Of a DNA stretch of 64,000 nt, positions 1 to 8,672 are shown in pieces; within the stretch, counting starts at the first letter, position 1, and each line of letters begins with the position of its first letter. The notes beneath the pieces are model-generated. The model was given only the letters and a program-made list of their open reading frames with translations. It was not told the origin of the DNA and ran no database searches. Source of the DNA: Streptomyces hyaluromycini (GTDB lineage Bacteria; Actinomycetota; Actinomycetes; Streptomycetales; Streptomycetaceae); NCBI RefSeq assembly GCF_002217755.1, contig NZ_BCFL01000017.1, positions 710,442-774,441 of the forward strand. The letters are read 5' to 3'. A program made the position numbers and the translations under genes.

Positions 1-460
1 CACCCCGGCCGAGGCGGTGGGTGAGCCGGTAGCGGCCGTCGCCGACCAGACCTCCGTTACCCCACAGCTCAGGCGAGTCCGACATACCGCCGCCAGTCGC
101 CTCGGGGTCGGACGGGCCCTGGGCGCTGTGCGTCTGTGCCATCGGTCCTCGCCGTCGTTTCTGCCCGCGGTGCGCGCGGTGTTGTCACGGTCTCCGTCGG
201 CCACGCTACAGCCTCCGCGCAACCCGTCGGTCCGGGATCCGGCCCGTGGACGGACCGGCCATCAAACCCGTACCACGCACTCTCGTGCAAATTCTGTGTA
301 CCGGACGTACGGCCGCTGTAACGCTTCCGCGGCTCTTCCTTCGCGTACGGTCACGGAACGGGCACCGTGCTTGACGTGTCGGTGCCCTCCGGCAGACTTG
401 GCCGGGAATGAGACATTCGATCAACAAGGGTGCCCGAGTGCCGGGCGGGGGACGGGGAAA
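1..460. other. Upstream region without a supported gene
   Basis: No convincing coding region is seen here. The reading frame of the downstream kinase runs open from position 17, but its product in this stretch is rich in Arg, Ser and Thr with no domain and no good ribosome binding site before its first Met. The region probably carries the kinase promoter and may include the end of a neighbouring gene to the left. Confidence 0.5.
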
Positions 461-2191
461 ATGAGCCAGGACGGCGCACGCGGCCGTTATACGGGGTGGG
501 CTCTGGCCGGTGGCCGCTACCAGCTGCGCGACCTGCTCGGCGAGGGCGGCATGGCCTCCGTACACCTGGCGTACGACGCGGTCCTGGACCGTCAGGTCGC
601 GATCAAGACCCTGCACACCGAACTCGGCCGGGAACAGGCGTTCCGCGAGCGCTTCCGCCGCGAGGCCCAGGCAGTGGCCAAGCTCACGCACACCAATATC
701 GTCTCCGTCTTCGACACCGGCGAGGACACGTTGTCCGACGGCGGCTCCGCCGCGGGGGACGGCCCGCCGATGCCGTACATCGTCATGGAGTACGTCGAGG
801 GCCGCCCGCTCGGCTCGGTGCTGGAGGAGGACATACGGCAGCACGGCGCGATGCCCGCCGACAAGGCGCTGAGGATCACCGCCGACGTGCTGGCCGCGCT
901 GGAGATCAGCCACGAGATGGGGCTGGTCCACCGCGACATCAAGCCCGGCAACGTGATGATGACCAAGCGCGGGGTCGTCAAGGTGATGGACTTCGGCATC
1001 GCCCGCGCCATGCAGTCCGGGGTCACCTCGATGACCCAGACCGGCATGGTCGTCGGCACCCCGCAGTATCTTTCGCCGGAGCAGGCCCTCGGCCGGGGCG
1101 TGGACGCCCGCTCCGACCTCTACTCGGTCGGCATCATGCTGTTCCAGCTGGTCACCGGGCGGCTGCCGTTCGACGCGGACTCACCGCTGGCCATCGCCTA
1201 CGCGCACGTCCAGGAGGAGCCGGTCGCTCCCTCCTCGATCAACCGCGCCCTTCCGCCGGCCGTGGACGCGCTGGTCGCCCGCGCGCTGAAGAAGAACCCG
1301 AACGAGCGGTTCCCGACCGCCGAGTCCATGCGCGACGAGTGCCTGCGGGTCGCCGCCTCGCTCCAGTCGGCCGCGCCGAGCATCGTCCCGGGCATCCCGC
1401 CGACGCAGAGCGGCGCCGGGGTCGGCTCCGCCGTGTTCCCGCCGGTCGGCCAGGCCGCGCCGGCGTCTCCCGGGCCGGTGCAGACGCCGTACCAGCCGTA
1501 CCAGCCGACACCGGCCCCGGCTCCGCACCCGTACGGCACCCCGGCCCCGGCGGCCCCGGCCCCTGGCCCTGCCCCCGCTCCGGCGTACGGCTATCCGCAG
1601 CAGGCGGGGTACCGGACTCCGGCCGGGTACGCCCAGCCCGCGCCGTCGACGCCGCCCCCGTACCACATCACGCCCCAGGCGCCTTCCGGCGGTGGCGGCA
1701 TCGGCAGCGGTGCGGGGAGCGGCGCGAAGAGCAACCGGCCGGTGGTCATCGGGTCGATCGCGGTGTCGCTGGTCGCGGTGATCGGCCTGATCGTCGCACT
1801 GGCGCTGAACAACGGCGGCGGCGATGACGGCACCGGCGGCAGCGGTGGCGGCGGTGGCAGCACCGCGAGCACCTCGGCCTCGCACGCGTCGGGCTACCGC
1901 GGTCCCGACACCTCGAAGACCATCGACAAGACCGAGTGCACCGAACCGCAGGAGTCCTACGACGACCCGGACAAGATCCAGGTCCCGGACTTCAAGTTCA
2001 AGTACATCAAGTCGGTCAAGGAGTGCTTCCAGGCCGCCGGATGGCAGATGAAGATCGTCTCCGTGGACGAGAACACGTACGGCGACGGCACGATCATGGA
2101 GCAGTTCCCGACCTCCGGTACCGACGTCGACCCGCAGGACATGCCGACCGTCGAGCTCAAGGTGTCGACCGGCAACCCGGCGACCGGCTGA
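461..2191 (+). CDS. Membrane-anchored Ser/Thr protein kinase with one PASTA-like domain
   Basis: A eukaryotic-type Ser/Thr kinase of 576 residues. The start at 461 gives MSQDGARG, directly ahead of the kinase fold. The kinase domain (about residues 20-285) shows the glycine-rich loop GEGGMASV, the ATP lysine in VAIKTL, the catalytic loop HRDIKPGNVMM, DFGIA, and the activation-loop end GTPQYLSPEQ. A Pro/Ala/Tyr-rich linker follows. One membrane segment lies near residues 426-447, then a Gly/Ser stretch and a C-terminal extracellular domain of about 70 residues that resembles a single PASTA unit (starts IQVPDFKF, ends VELKVSTG). It probably senses a cell-wall ligand outside and phosphorylates cytoplasmic proteins. 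It stands alone, unlike pknB at 45603, and ends at a strong hairpin. The substrate is unknown. Confidence 0.9.
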   Translation: MSQDGARGRYTGWALAGGRYQLRDLLGEGGMASVHLAYDAVLDRQVAIKTLHTELGREQAFRERFRREAQAVAKLTHTNIVSVFDTGEDTLSDGGSAAGDGPPMPYIVMEYVEGRPLGSVLEEDIRQHGAMPADKALRITADVLAALEISHEMGLVHRDIKPGNVMMTKRGVVKVMDFGIARAMQSGVTSMTQTGMVVGTPQYLSPEQALGRGVDARSDLYSVGIMLFQLVTGRLPFDADSPLAIAYAHVQEEPVAPSSINRALPPAVDALVARALKKNPNERFPTAESMRDECLRVAASLQSAAPSIVPGIPPTQSGAGVGSAVFPPVGQAAPASPGPVQTPYQPYQPTPAPAPHPYGTPAPAAPAPGPAPAPAYGYPQQAGYRTPAGYAQPAPSTPPPYHITPQAPSGGGGIGSGAGSGAKSNRPVVIGSIAVSLVAVIGLIVALALNNGGGDDGTGGSGGGGGSTASTSASHASGYRGPDTSKTIDKTECTEPQESYDDPDKIQVPDFKFKYIKSVKECFQAAGWQMKIVSVDENTYGDGTIMEQFPTSGTDVDPQDMPTVELKVSTGNPATG

Positions 2192-2224
2192 CGCGAGGCA
2201 CAGCAGAACGCGAGGCGCAGTAGA

Positions 2225-2253
2225 AAGGGCCCGGCGGTGTACGCCGGGCCCTT
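2225..2253. terminator. Bidirectional hairpin terminator
   Basis: A perfect 12-bp stem (AAGGGCCCGGCG with its complement) closes a 5-base loop, GTGTA. It lies between the convergent ends of the kinase gene and bpa, so it can serve both strands. A and T flanks help on each side. Confidence 0.8.
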
Positions 2254-2278
2254 CGCCGTCTGGGAAGTCTCGGGGTGT

Positions 2279-2818
2279 CTAGAGGTACGGCCCACCGGCC
2301 CGGCCGGCCGGGCCGTGCTCCTCGCCCTCGTGGCCGACGCCCGGCGGCAGCGCGCGCCGCATCTGCTCCAGCTGGGCCCGGGCGGCCATCTGCTGGGCGA
2401 ACAGGGTGGTCTGGATCCCGTGGAACAGCCCCTCAAGCCAGCCCACCAACTGGGCCTGCGCGATGCGCAGTTCCGCGTCGGAGGGGGTCGTGTTCTCGGT
2501 GAACGGCAGCGAGAGCCGCTCCAGCTCCTCCACCAGCTCCGGCGCCAGACCGTCCTCCAGCTCCTTCACGGAGCTGGCGTGGATCTCCTTGAGCCGGACC
2601 CGGCTGGCCTCGTCGAGGGGAGCCGCACGCACCTCCTCCAGGAGCTGCTTGATCATGCTGCCGATCCGCATGACCTTGGCAGGCTGCTCCACCATCTCCG
2701 TCACCGGGATCTCGCGGGAGTCCTCGTCCCCGTTGCCGCCGCCGAGTGCCATCCCGTCCTGGCCCACGACCAGGATCTGCGGATTCTCGGGCGACCGTTC
2801 GTTCCTCGGCATCTCCAT
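2279..2818 (-). CDS. bpa: Bacterial proteasome activator Bpa
   Basis: This 179-residue protein matches the Bpa (DUF2587) family: an acidic N-terminus MEMPRNERSPENPQ, then a helical core (RIGSMIKQLLEEVR and GWLEGLFHGIQTTLFAQQM), and a short C-terminal tail ending GGPYL. In actinobacteria Bpa forms an ATP-independent ring. Its C-terminal Tyr-Leu tail docks into the 20S proteasome and opens the gate, so unfolded proteins can enter without Pup tagging. The tail here keeps the YL end. Three starts are possible (2836, 2818, 2812); 2818 fits the usual N-terminus. The proteasome genes are not in this window. The gene is divergent from the secreted protein at 3006. Confidence 0.88.
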   Translation of the reverse strand: MEMPRNERSPENPQILVVGQDGMALGGGNGDEDSREIPVTEMVEQPAKVMRIGSMIKQLLEEVRAAPLDEASRVRLKEIHASSVKELEDGLAPELVEELERLSLPFTENTTPSDAELRIAQAQLVGWLEGLFHGIQTTLFAQQMAARAQLEQMRRALPPGVGHEGEEHGPAGRAGGPYL

Positions 2819-2847
2819 GCCGCCATTCTCTCGCACCCGTACACCTC

Positions 2848-2873
2848 ACCACCGTGGTGCCCCCCATGGGGGC
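2848..2873. promoter_or_regulatory. Palindromes in the bpa/3006 divergent promoter region
   Basis: Two short palindromes sit side by side: CACCAC-C-GTGGTG at 2848-2860 and CCCCCATGGGGG at 2862-2873. They lie just upstream of bpa and about 130 bp upstream of the opposite gene. They could be operators, but no regulator family is suggested by the sequence. Confidence 0.3.
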
Positions 2874-3005
2874 TGATCCACCTTTCGGAACCGCCCCGAA
2901 CGGGGTGTACACCCATCGGCCCAACCAGAAATGCCTGGTTTGTCGTTGAATGTGAGGCTGGTGTTCGTCGGCCTGACGACGACTGTGTTCCAGGAGGTCA
3001 CCGAC

Positions 3006-3659
3006 GTGACTCCAAGGCTGCGACTCCCCCGCGCCGGTACCCGGCCGCCCGCGGCACTCGAACGGTCCCTCGCCGGTGGACGGCTCCGGGCGGCATGCGA
3101 CCCGTCGCCGGGCCGGGTACGCCTCGTGTCCGGCCGGCTGCTGTCCGTCCGTCTGCTGCCCGTCCCTCTACTGCACGTCCGTCTATTGCCCGTCCGTCTG
3201 CTGCTCGTCCTCGCGGCGGTCCTGCTGCCGTGCGACACCGCCGTCGCGTACGACCCCGAACCACTGCCCTCGGACTCCGCCAGCGCCTCGGCCACCCCCT
3301 CGCCGTCGCTGGCCGGCACGCTGGCCGGTGAGGGCCGGATGCGACCGGGGCGGCCCCAGGGACCGGCGACGAAGGTCGAGAGCCAGGACGCCGACGACCC
3401 CGACGACGAGGGGACGGCGACAGAGCCTGCGTCGAGCGGAGCCGAAAGCCCGGCGGGCACCTCCGCACAGCCGCCGCCCCGGGAGGCCGTCCTGGCCCCC
3501 ACCACGCCCCAGCCGCAGCCCGCCGGCCAGGTCATGGGCACCGGTCAGGACGACGACACCGAGCCCATGCTGCACATCCTTCCGCTCGGCAGCGGCCTGG
3601 TCCTGATCGGCCTCGGGCTCGGCCTGGCCTTTCTCGGCCTGCGGATACGGCGGGGATAG
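3006..3659 (+). CDS. Secreted protein with C-terminal membrane anchor, function unknown
   Basis: I do not recognise a family. The GTG start at 3006 follows a good AGGAGG site at 2992-2997. The 217-residue product begins with about 40 Arg/Pro-rich residues. Next is a hydrophobic Leu/Val/Arg segment built from tandem LLPVR-like units ending in VLAAVLLPCDTAVA, which reads as a signal peptide or N-terminal anchor. A long Asp/Ser/Thr/Pro-rich stretch follows, and near the end is a membrane helix (GLVLIGLGLGLAFLGL) with a short basic tail, RIRRG. The layout suggests a surface protein held by its C-terminus. The basic N-terminal region is unusually long for a signal peptide, so a later start is possible. 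Confidence 0.65.
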   Translation: MTPRLRLPRAGTRPPAALERSLAGGRLRAACDPSPGRVRLVSGRLLSVRLLPVPLLHVRLLPVRLLLVLAAVLLPCDTAVAYDPEPLPSDSASASATPSPSLAGTLAGEGRMRPGRPQGPATKVESQDADDPDDEGTATEPASSGAESPAGTSAQPPPREAVLAPTTPQPQPAGQVMGTGQDDDTEPMLHILPLGSGLVLIGLGLGLAFLGLRIRRG

Positions 3660-3718
3660 CGCGGGGATAGCGCGGGGACGGGACTGGGACGGGCCGGCGG
3701 CAGAGCGGGGGCAGGGCG

Positions 3719-4705
3719 TTACCGGGTGACCAGCAGAACCTTGCCGATGTGCTCGCTGGCCTCGACCACCCGCTGGGCCTGTGCCGCGTCCGCCATCGGC
3801 AGTTCCCGGTCGACGACCGGGCGGACATGGCCCTGGGCGATCAACGGCCACACATGCTCCTGCACCGCCGCGACAATGGTCGCCTTCTCGGCGAGCGGCC
3901 GGGCCCGCAGCGAGGCCGCGGTGATCGCCGCCCGCTTGCTGAGCAGCGCACCGATGTTCAGCTCACCCTTGACACCGCCCTGCATACCGATGATCGCGAG
4001 GCGCCCGTTGGCCGCGAGCGCCCGTACGTTCCGGTCCAGGTACTTGGCGCCCATGTTGTCGAGGATGACGTCGACCCCCGCGCCGTCGGTGGCCTGCTTC
4101 ACCTCGGCGACGAAGTCCTGCTCGCGGTAGTTGACGAGGATGTCCGCGCCCAGCTCGGCGCAGAAGTCCAGCTTCTCCTTCGTACCCGCGGTGACCGCTA
4201 CCGTGGCGCCGATCGCCTTGCCCAGCTGGATCGCCATGGTGCCGATGCCGCTGGAGCCGCCGTGCACGAGAAGGTTCTCGCCGGGGCGCAGGTGGGCGAT
4301 CATGAACACGTTCGACCAGACCGTGCAGGCCACCTCGGGCAGCGCGGCGGCCTGCTTCAGGTCCACGCCCTCGGGCACCGGCAGCAGCTGCCCGGCCGGC
4401 ACGGCGACCTTCTCGGCGTAGCCACCGCCCGCGAGCAGTGCGCACACCTCGTCGCCGACCGACCAGCCGGAGACGCCGGGGCCGAGCGCGGCGATCCGCC
4501 CGGAGCACTCCAGACCGGGGTACGGGGACGCGCCCGGCGGCGGACTGTAGTGGCCCTGCCGCTGCAGGATGTCGGCACGGTTGACGGCGCTGGCCACCAC
4601 CTCGACCAGCACTTCGCCCTCGCCGGGCACCGGATCGGGAACCTCGTCCCACACCAGTGCCTCGGGCCCACCGGGTTCGGGAATCGTGATCGCATACATG
4701 GTCAT
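3719..4705 (-). CDS. NADPH:quinone oxidoreductase, medium-chain dehydrogenase/reductase family
   Basis: A 328-residue zeta-crystallin-like oxidoreductase. The N-terminal part (AITIPEPGGPEALVWDEV) and the groES-like fold with NRADILQRQGHY are typical of quinone oxidoreductases, as is the nucleotide-binding motif LVHGGSSGIGTMAIQLGKAIGA near residues 147-168. The zinc ligands of alcohol dehydrogenases are missing, which fits the NADPH-dependent quinone or enone reductases. The start at 4705 is preceded by GGAGG twelve bases upstream; a second ATG lies two codons further in. It is transcribed away from the TnpB element, whose left end lies about 30 bp upstream, so its promoter may have been altered by that insertion. 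Confidence 0.88.
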   Translation of the reverse strand: MTMYAITIPEPGGPEALVWDEVPDPVPGEGEVLVEVVASAVNRADILQRQGHYSPPPGASPYPGLECSGRIAALGPGVSGWSVGDEVCALLAGGGYAEKVAVPAGQLLPVPEGVDLKQAAALPEVACTVWSNVFMIAHLRPGENLLVHGGSSGIGTMAIQLGKAIGATVAVTAGTKEKLDFCAELGADILVNYREQDFVAEVKQATDGAGVDVILDNMGAKYLDRNVRALAANGRLAIIGMQGGVKGELNIGALLSKRAAITAASLRARPLAEKATIVAAVQEHVWPLIAQGHVRPVVDRELPMADAAQAQRVVEASEHIGKVLLVTR

Positions 4706-4735
4706 GACGCTACTGCTTCCTCCAGAAAGAGGAGG

Positions 4736-6097
4736 ATTCAGCGATCGCCCAGTCCGTAGCAGACTGGGCAGTCACCCATTCGTGTAGCTCTGCCGGATTC
4801 TTGGGCGAGAGGCGAATGCATGACCGCACAGTGGCGTTATGACGACATCCGCGGAAGCCGACGAGGTCGGGCACGCCCGGTACACGTACCGGCTGCGTGT
4901 GTCGTCGACGGCATGCGAGGCGCTGTTGGCGGAGTGGGACCGTTGTCGGTGGATCTGGAACGAGTGTGTCGCCAAGTCCAAGGCCGCCCACCTGCACTAC
5001 GAGACCACCGGCGAGAAGCGGACCTGCGGCCCGGCGCAGCTCGACAGGATGCTGACCGAGACACGAAAGCGCACGCTGTGGCTCCGCCAGGGAAGCTCGG
5101 TGGCACAGCAGCAGCTCATCCGGGATTTCGGCAAGTCCCGAGCGAAGGCGCAGAAGGACATCAAGGAGCGCCTGCCGCAGTGGCGGCGGGCTGGTATGCC
5201 GAAATACAAGAAGAAGCGCGAGGCCTTGCCGACGCTGAACTACACGAAGCGCGGATTCCGGCTGAAGGACGATCGCCTGCACCTCGCGGGCGGGATCGTG
5301 TTGACGGTGGTGTGGTCGCGGTACTTGCCCGCCGAACCATCGTCCGTGCGTGTGTATCGCGACAGCATCGGGCACTGGTATTGCTCGTTCGTGGTGCCCG
5401 TGGAGGTACAGCCGCTGCCGAAGACAGGCGCTGTGCTCGGCGTGGACTGGGGTGTCACGGTGACCGCTACCACCACCTCTGATGCCCATGACCTCCCGCA
5501 TGCCCAACACGGACGCAATGCCCAAACCAAGCTCACTCGGTACGACCGGATGATGGCCCGGCGCGCACCCAAGAAGGGGCAAGCCGCCTCGAAGGACTAC
5601 CGCGAGGCGAAGAAATGGCGGGCGAAGAACTACGCGAAGATCGCCCGGCAGCGGCAGGACACCGCCCGTAAATGGTCGAAGAAGGTCGTGACTGACCACG
5701 ACATCATCGCAGTCGAGGACTTCCGCCCGAAGTTCCTCGCCAAGTCCTCGATGGCGCGCAAGGCGGCAGACGCCGCCATCGGCGCCACGAAGAAGGCGCT
5801 GATCGAGATGGGCCGCAAGCACGGGCGGGATGTCCGGCTCGTCGATCCCGCGCATACGACCATGGACTGCGCACGGTGCGGAGCGAGAACCAAGCACGCA
5901 CTACCGCTGTCCGAACGCGTCTACACCTGCACCGCGTGCGGAGCCGTCTCCCCCAGAGACAAGAACTCCGCCCGCGTGATGCTGGTCCGGGCAGGTCTGA
6001 ACCCGGCTGGTGTTGAGGGCGTAAGACCTCTGAGAGCGCAGCTCCCTGAGGCAGCCTGAGCCAGGAATCCCCTCCGCCCGCGGAGGGGAGCCGTCAA
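4736..6097 (+). mobile_element. IS200/IS605-type element carrying only tnpB (IS1341-like)
   Basis: The ends are inferred. The left part has a perfect hairpin at 4747-4769 (GCCCAGTC, 7-base loop, GACTGGGC). The right part has a hairpin at 6069-6088 (CCCCTCCG, 4-base loop, CGGAGGGG) followed by AGCCGTCAA. Such subterminal hairpins without terminal inverted repeats are usual for this superfamily. No tnpA is present, so the element would need TnpA in trans to move. It sits between the quinone reductase start and the moeA stop. Exact boundaries need an empty-site comparison. Confidence 0.7.
4839..6059 (+). CDS. tnpB: TnpB RNA-guided nuclease (OrfB, IS605 family)
   Basis: A 406-residue TnpB. The RuvC-like catalytic parts are all visible: RuvC-I Asp in VLGVDWGVT, RuvC-II Glu in IIAVEDF, and RuvC-III Asp in RDKNSARVM. 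A four-cysteine zinc ribbon (CARCG and CTACG) lies between the last two. The N-terminal region has the usual helix-turn-helix part with RCRWIWNECV. TnpB proteins cut DNA guided by an RNA made from the element's right end. The gene looks intact, so it may still be active. The start at 4839 lacks a clear ribosome binding site. Confidence 0.9.
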   Translation: MTTSAEADEVGHARYTYRLRVSSTACEALLAEWDRCRWIWNECVAKSKAAHLHYETTGEKRTCGPAQLDRMLTETRKRTLWLRQGSSVAQQQLIRDFGKSRAKAQKDIKERLPQWRRAGMPKYKKKREALPTLNYTKRGFRLKDDRLHLAGGIVLTVVWSRYLPAEPSSVRVYRDSIGHWYCSFVVPVEVQPLPKTGAVLGVDWGVTVTATTTSDAHDLPHAQHGRNAQTKLTRYDRMMARRAPKKGQAASKDYREAKKWRAKNYAKIARQRQDTARKWSKKVVTDHDIIAVEDFRPKFLAKSSMARKAADAAIGATKKALIEMGRKHGRDVRLVDPAHTTMDCARCGARTKHALPLSERVYTCTACGAVSPRDKNSARVMLVRAGLNPAGVEGVRPLRAQLPEAA

Positions 6098-7488
6098 GTG
6101 AAACACACTCCGACGCCCGCGGCCGCCCATGGCAGGTCAAGGAGTTCCGTCTCCTCACCCTGCTGTGCTCCGCCCGGCGGCACGACCGCGAGCGCGTCGG
6201 CGGCGGCGATGCCACGGAGCATGGCCGGGCCGTTGTAGTGCAGCGGGATCGCGGTGTCGCCCCGCAGGACGACCGGGACGAGCCGGGTGTCGTACGGGTG
6301 TCCGTGCGTCGCTTCTGCCAGCGGCATCGCATACGGCTCGGGGGCCGGGTGGGCGGCGAGGGTGCGCAGGAGGGGTTCGGCGAGGGTGAGCAGACCGGAG
6401 ATGGCTGCAAGGGGGTTGCCGGGGAGGCCGACGAGGTGCTGGTTCTGCTTGATGCGGGCCAGCAGCATGGGGTGGCCGGGGCGCACTTTGACGCCGTCGA
6501 CGAGGAGTTCGGCGCCGATGCGCTCCAGGGTGGGGTGGATGTGGTCGACCGGTCCGGAGGCGGTGCCGCCCGTGGTGACGACGAGATCGGCTGTCGAGGA
6601 GGTGATCGCCTTGTACAGGGCCTTGGCGTCGTCGCCGAGCCGGCGTACGGCGGTGACCTCGGCGCCGAGCGCGCGCAGCCAGGGCGGCAGCATCGGGCCG
6701 AGCGCGTCCCGGATGAGCCCGTCGTGCGGGAGCCCCTCGGTCAGCAACTCGTCGCCCAGGATCAGGACTTCGACGCGAGGGCGGGGGACCGCGGTGACGG
6801 TGTCGTATCCGGCGGCCGCGGCGAGGCCGAGGACGGCCGGGGTGGCCAGGGTGCCGACGGGCAGCAACTGGTCGCCGCTACGGCACTCCTGACCGCGCGG
6901 GCGGATGTCCTGGCCGTGGACCATCTCACGGGTGGCGTGCAGTCGGCCCTGGACGTCGAGACGGCCGTGCTCGCTGCGCAGCACCGCGGTGGTGTCCGCC
7001 GGGATCCGGGCGCCGGTGGCGATGCGGACCGCCTCGCCGTCGGTGAGCGGCTCGGGCTGCGCGTGCCCGGCCAGCACGCCCTCCTCGCGTACGTTCCAGG
7101 GGCCGGGGCCGGCGACCGCCCAGCCGTCCATCGCGGAGGTGTCGAAGGAGGGCAGGTCGGTGAGCGCGTCCAGCGGGGCGGCGAGGGTCAGTCCGAGGGC
7201 GTCGGCCAGCGGTACGGAGACGGGGACTCGGCGGGCGCCGGAGCGGGCGGCGCGGGCGGCGGTCTCGCGGGCCTGGGGCCAGGGGGTGGCGCGGTGGCGG
7301 TGCGCCGACGGTCCGCCACGGGCGTGCTCGCCGCGATGGGTGGGCGCGCCGTAGTGGGTGGGCGCGGCGGTCGCGTCCTGCCGGGGCTCCCTGGGCTCTC
7401 TCACTAGGGCGAGCGCCTCCTCGACGTCGAGATCGTCGTCGGTGTCCGCGGCGGCGGATGTGCCGGCCCGGGTGCCGGGGGCGGTCAC
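6094..7488 (-). CDS. moeA: Molybdopterin molybdotransferase MoeA
   Basis: MoeA inserts molybdate into adenylylated molybdopterin. The protein (464 residues) has a variable His/Ala-rich N-terminus of about 80 residues, then conserved parts: PSFDTSAMDGWAV, GARIPADTTAVLRSE, RPRGQECRSGDQLL, LILGDELL, and the nucleotide-binding loop VVTTGGTASGPVDHI. VGLPGNPLAAISG follows. The GTG start overlaps the mobA stop by four bases (GTGA), so the two are translationally coupled. The stop codon at 6094-6096 falls inside the right end of the TnpB element, so the last residues may have been changed by the insertion. Confidence 0.92.
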   Translation of the reverse strand: MTAPGTRAGTSAAADTDDDLDVEEALALVREPREPRQDATAAPTHYGAPTHRGEHARGGPSAHRHRATPWPQARETAARAARSGARRVPVSVPLADALGLTLAAPLDALTDLPSFDTSAMDGWAVAGPGPWNVREEGVLAGHAQPEPLTDGEAVRIATGARIPADTTAVLRSEHGRLDVQGRLHATREMVHGQDIRPRGQECRSGDQLLPVGTLATPAVLGLAAAAGYDTVTAVPRPRVEVLILGDELLTEGLPHDGLIRDALGPMLPPWLRALGAEVTAVRRLGDDAKALYKAITSSTADLVVTTGGTASGPVDHIHPTLERIGAELLVDGVKVRPGHPMLLARIKQNQHLVGLPGNPLAAISGLLTLAEPLLRTLAAHPAPEPYAMPLAEATHGHPYDTRLVPVVLRGDTAIPLHYNGPAMLRGIAAADALAVVPPGGAQQGEETELLDLPWAAAGVGVCFT

Positions 7489-8477
7489 CGGCCGGGCCCG
7501 GGGGCGGGGCTGTCGGGACCCGGCTTGTCGGAGCCCGGCCCGTCGGCGGCGGGCCTCTCGGCGTCGGGCTTCTCACCGGCGGACTTCTCGCCGGCGGACT
7601 TCTCGCCGGCGGTGTTCGCCTCTTCCGCCCAGCGCAGGGCGAGCGCGGTGGCCTTGTGGGCCGCCTCGGCGACCGCCTCAGGGCCGCCCTTGCCCTGTGC
7701 GGCCGCGTAGCCGACGAGGAAGGTGGTCAGCGGGGCGGCGGGACGGGCCACGCCGTGCGCGGCGTCCCGGGCCAGGTCGAGCAGGACGCGCGTGTCGACG
7801 TCCAGGTTGATGCCCAGCTCGTCCTTGACTGCGGAGATCCATTCATCCAACACGTGCCCATGCTCCCTGATGCGTGCCCTGGCGTCGGCGATGTCGTCCC
7901 AGGTGTCGCAGTCGAAGGACGCGAGGGGGTCCGGGACACGGGTGAGGTTCAGTGCGGCGGTCAGGCGCCGCAGAGGGAGGCCGGTGAGGCCGTTGTCGCC
8001 GCCGTTGCCCTTGCCGTTGCCTTCGGCGAGGGCCACGAGGGCGTGGCGGAGTGCGGTGGTGCGGTAGGCCGCGACGAGGGGCTGGTCCCGGCCGTCGGCG
8101 TCGGTGAGCAGTGCGGCATCCGCACCGGAGGCGCGGAGAGCCGACAACAGGCGCTCCACGGTTGCCTCTTCGAGGAAGGGGAGGTCTGCGGAGAGTACGA
8201 CCGCGCAGTCGGCGGTGGTGTGACGCAGGCCGGCGTCGAGGGCGGCGACCGGGCCGCCGCCCGGGGGGTTCTCGCGGGTCCAGTGGACCGGGCGGGAAGT
8301 GGGGCGGGGGGCCGCCACGACGACGGTCCGCCGTGCGCCGGCGCAGGCCGCGAGGACGCGGTCGAGGAGGGGACGGCCGCCTACCCGGACGGAGGGCTTG
8401 TCGGTCCCGCCGAGACGCCTGGCGGCACCGCCGGCCAGCACGATCGCGTCGTAGGGCGGGGGGTCGGTGGCGGTCAC
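7485..8477 (-). CDS. mobA: Molybdenum cofactor guanylyltransferase (MobA-like) with extra C-terminal domain
   Basis: The N-terminal part (about residues 1-200) is a MobA-type nucleotidyltransferase, with the GTP-binding loop AIVLAGGAARRLGGTDKPSV, RPLLDRVL, GGGPVAALDAGL and VLSADLPFL. It would attach GMP to molybdopterin. After about residue 210 comes a separate helical domain (LDEWISAVKDELGINLDVD... VARPAAPLTTFLVGYAAA) like the DUF6457 proteins that are separate genes elsewhere. The tail holds tandem AGEKS repeats and ends Pro/Gly-rich. I chose the GTG at 8477 (VTATDPPPYDAI); the longer frame from 8561 runs into a dispersed intergenic repeat. The gene overlaps moeA by GTGA. Confidence 0.88.
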   Translation of the reverse strand: MTATDPPPYDAIVLAGGAARRLGGTDKPSVRVGGRPLLDRVLAACAGARRTVVVAAPRPTSRPVHWTRENPPGGGPVAALDAGLRHTTADCAVVLSADLPFLEEATVERLLSALRASGADAALLTDADGRDQPLVAAYRTTALRHALVALAEGNGKGNGGDNGLTGLPLRRLTAALNLTRVPDPLASFDCDTWDDIADARARIREHGHVLDEWISAVKDELGINLDVDTRVLLDLARDAAHGVARPAAPLTTFLVGYAAAQGKGGPEAVAEAAHKATALALRWAEEANTAGEKSAGEKSAGEKPDAERPAADGPGSDKPGPDSPAPGPGR

Positions 8478-8603
8478 CTTTCGAGTATGGGGGGCGTTCT
8501 GATCACGGGGAACCGATGGGGGGCGTGGGATCCGCAGGGTGTGGTTGCGGATGTGCCCCAAGGGGCGGGGCGTGGCGGCCGTACGCGAGTGCGGGTTGTG
8601 TGT

Positions 8604-8672
8604 GGCTGGTCGCGCCCACGCGGCGGAGCCGCATATTGATACAGCCCCGCGCCCCCAAAGGGCGCGCTGTGG
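8604..8672. repeat. Dispersed Streptomyces-type intergenic repeat, copy 1
   Basis: This element shares long near-identical stretches with 23946-24015 and, in shortened form, with 16982-17027. It has a GGCTGGTCGCGCCCACG start, an inner GCGGC-GGA-GCCGC hairpin, CATAT-GATACAGCCCCGCG, and a terminal hairpin GCGCCC-CCAAA-GGGCGC. It lies between bkdC and mobA and can act as a terminator. Confidence 0.75.

Noticed and set aside
17..460. N-terminal extension of the first kinase
   Set aside because: Arg/Ser-rich, no domain, no ribosome binding site; MSQDGARG at 461 directly precedes the kinase fold.
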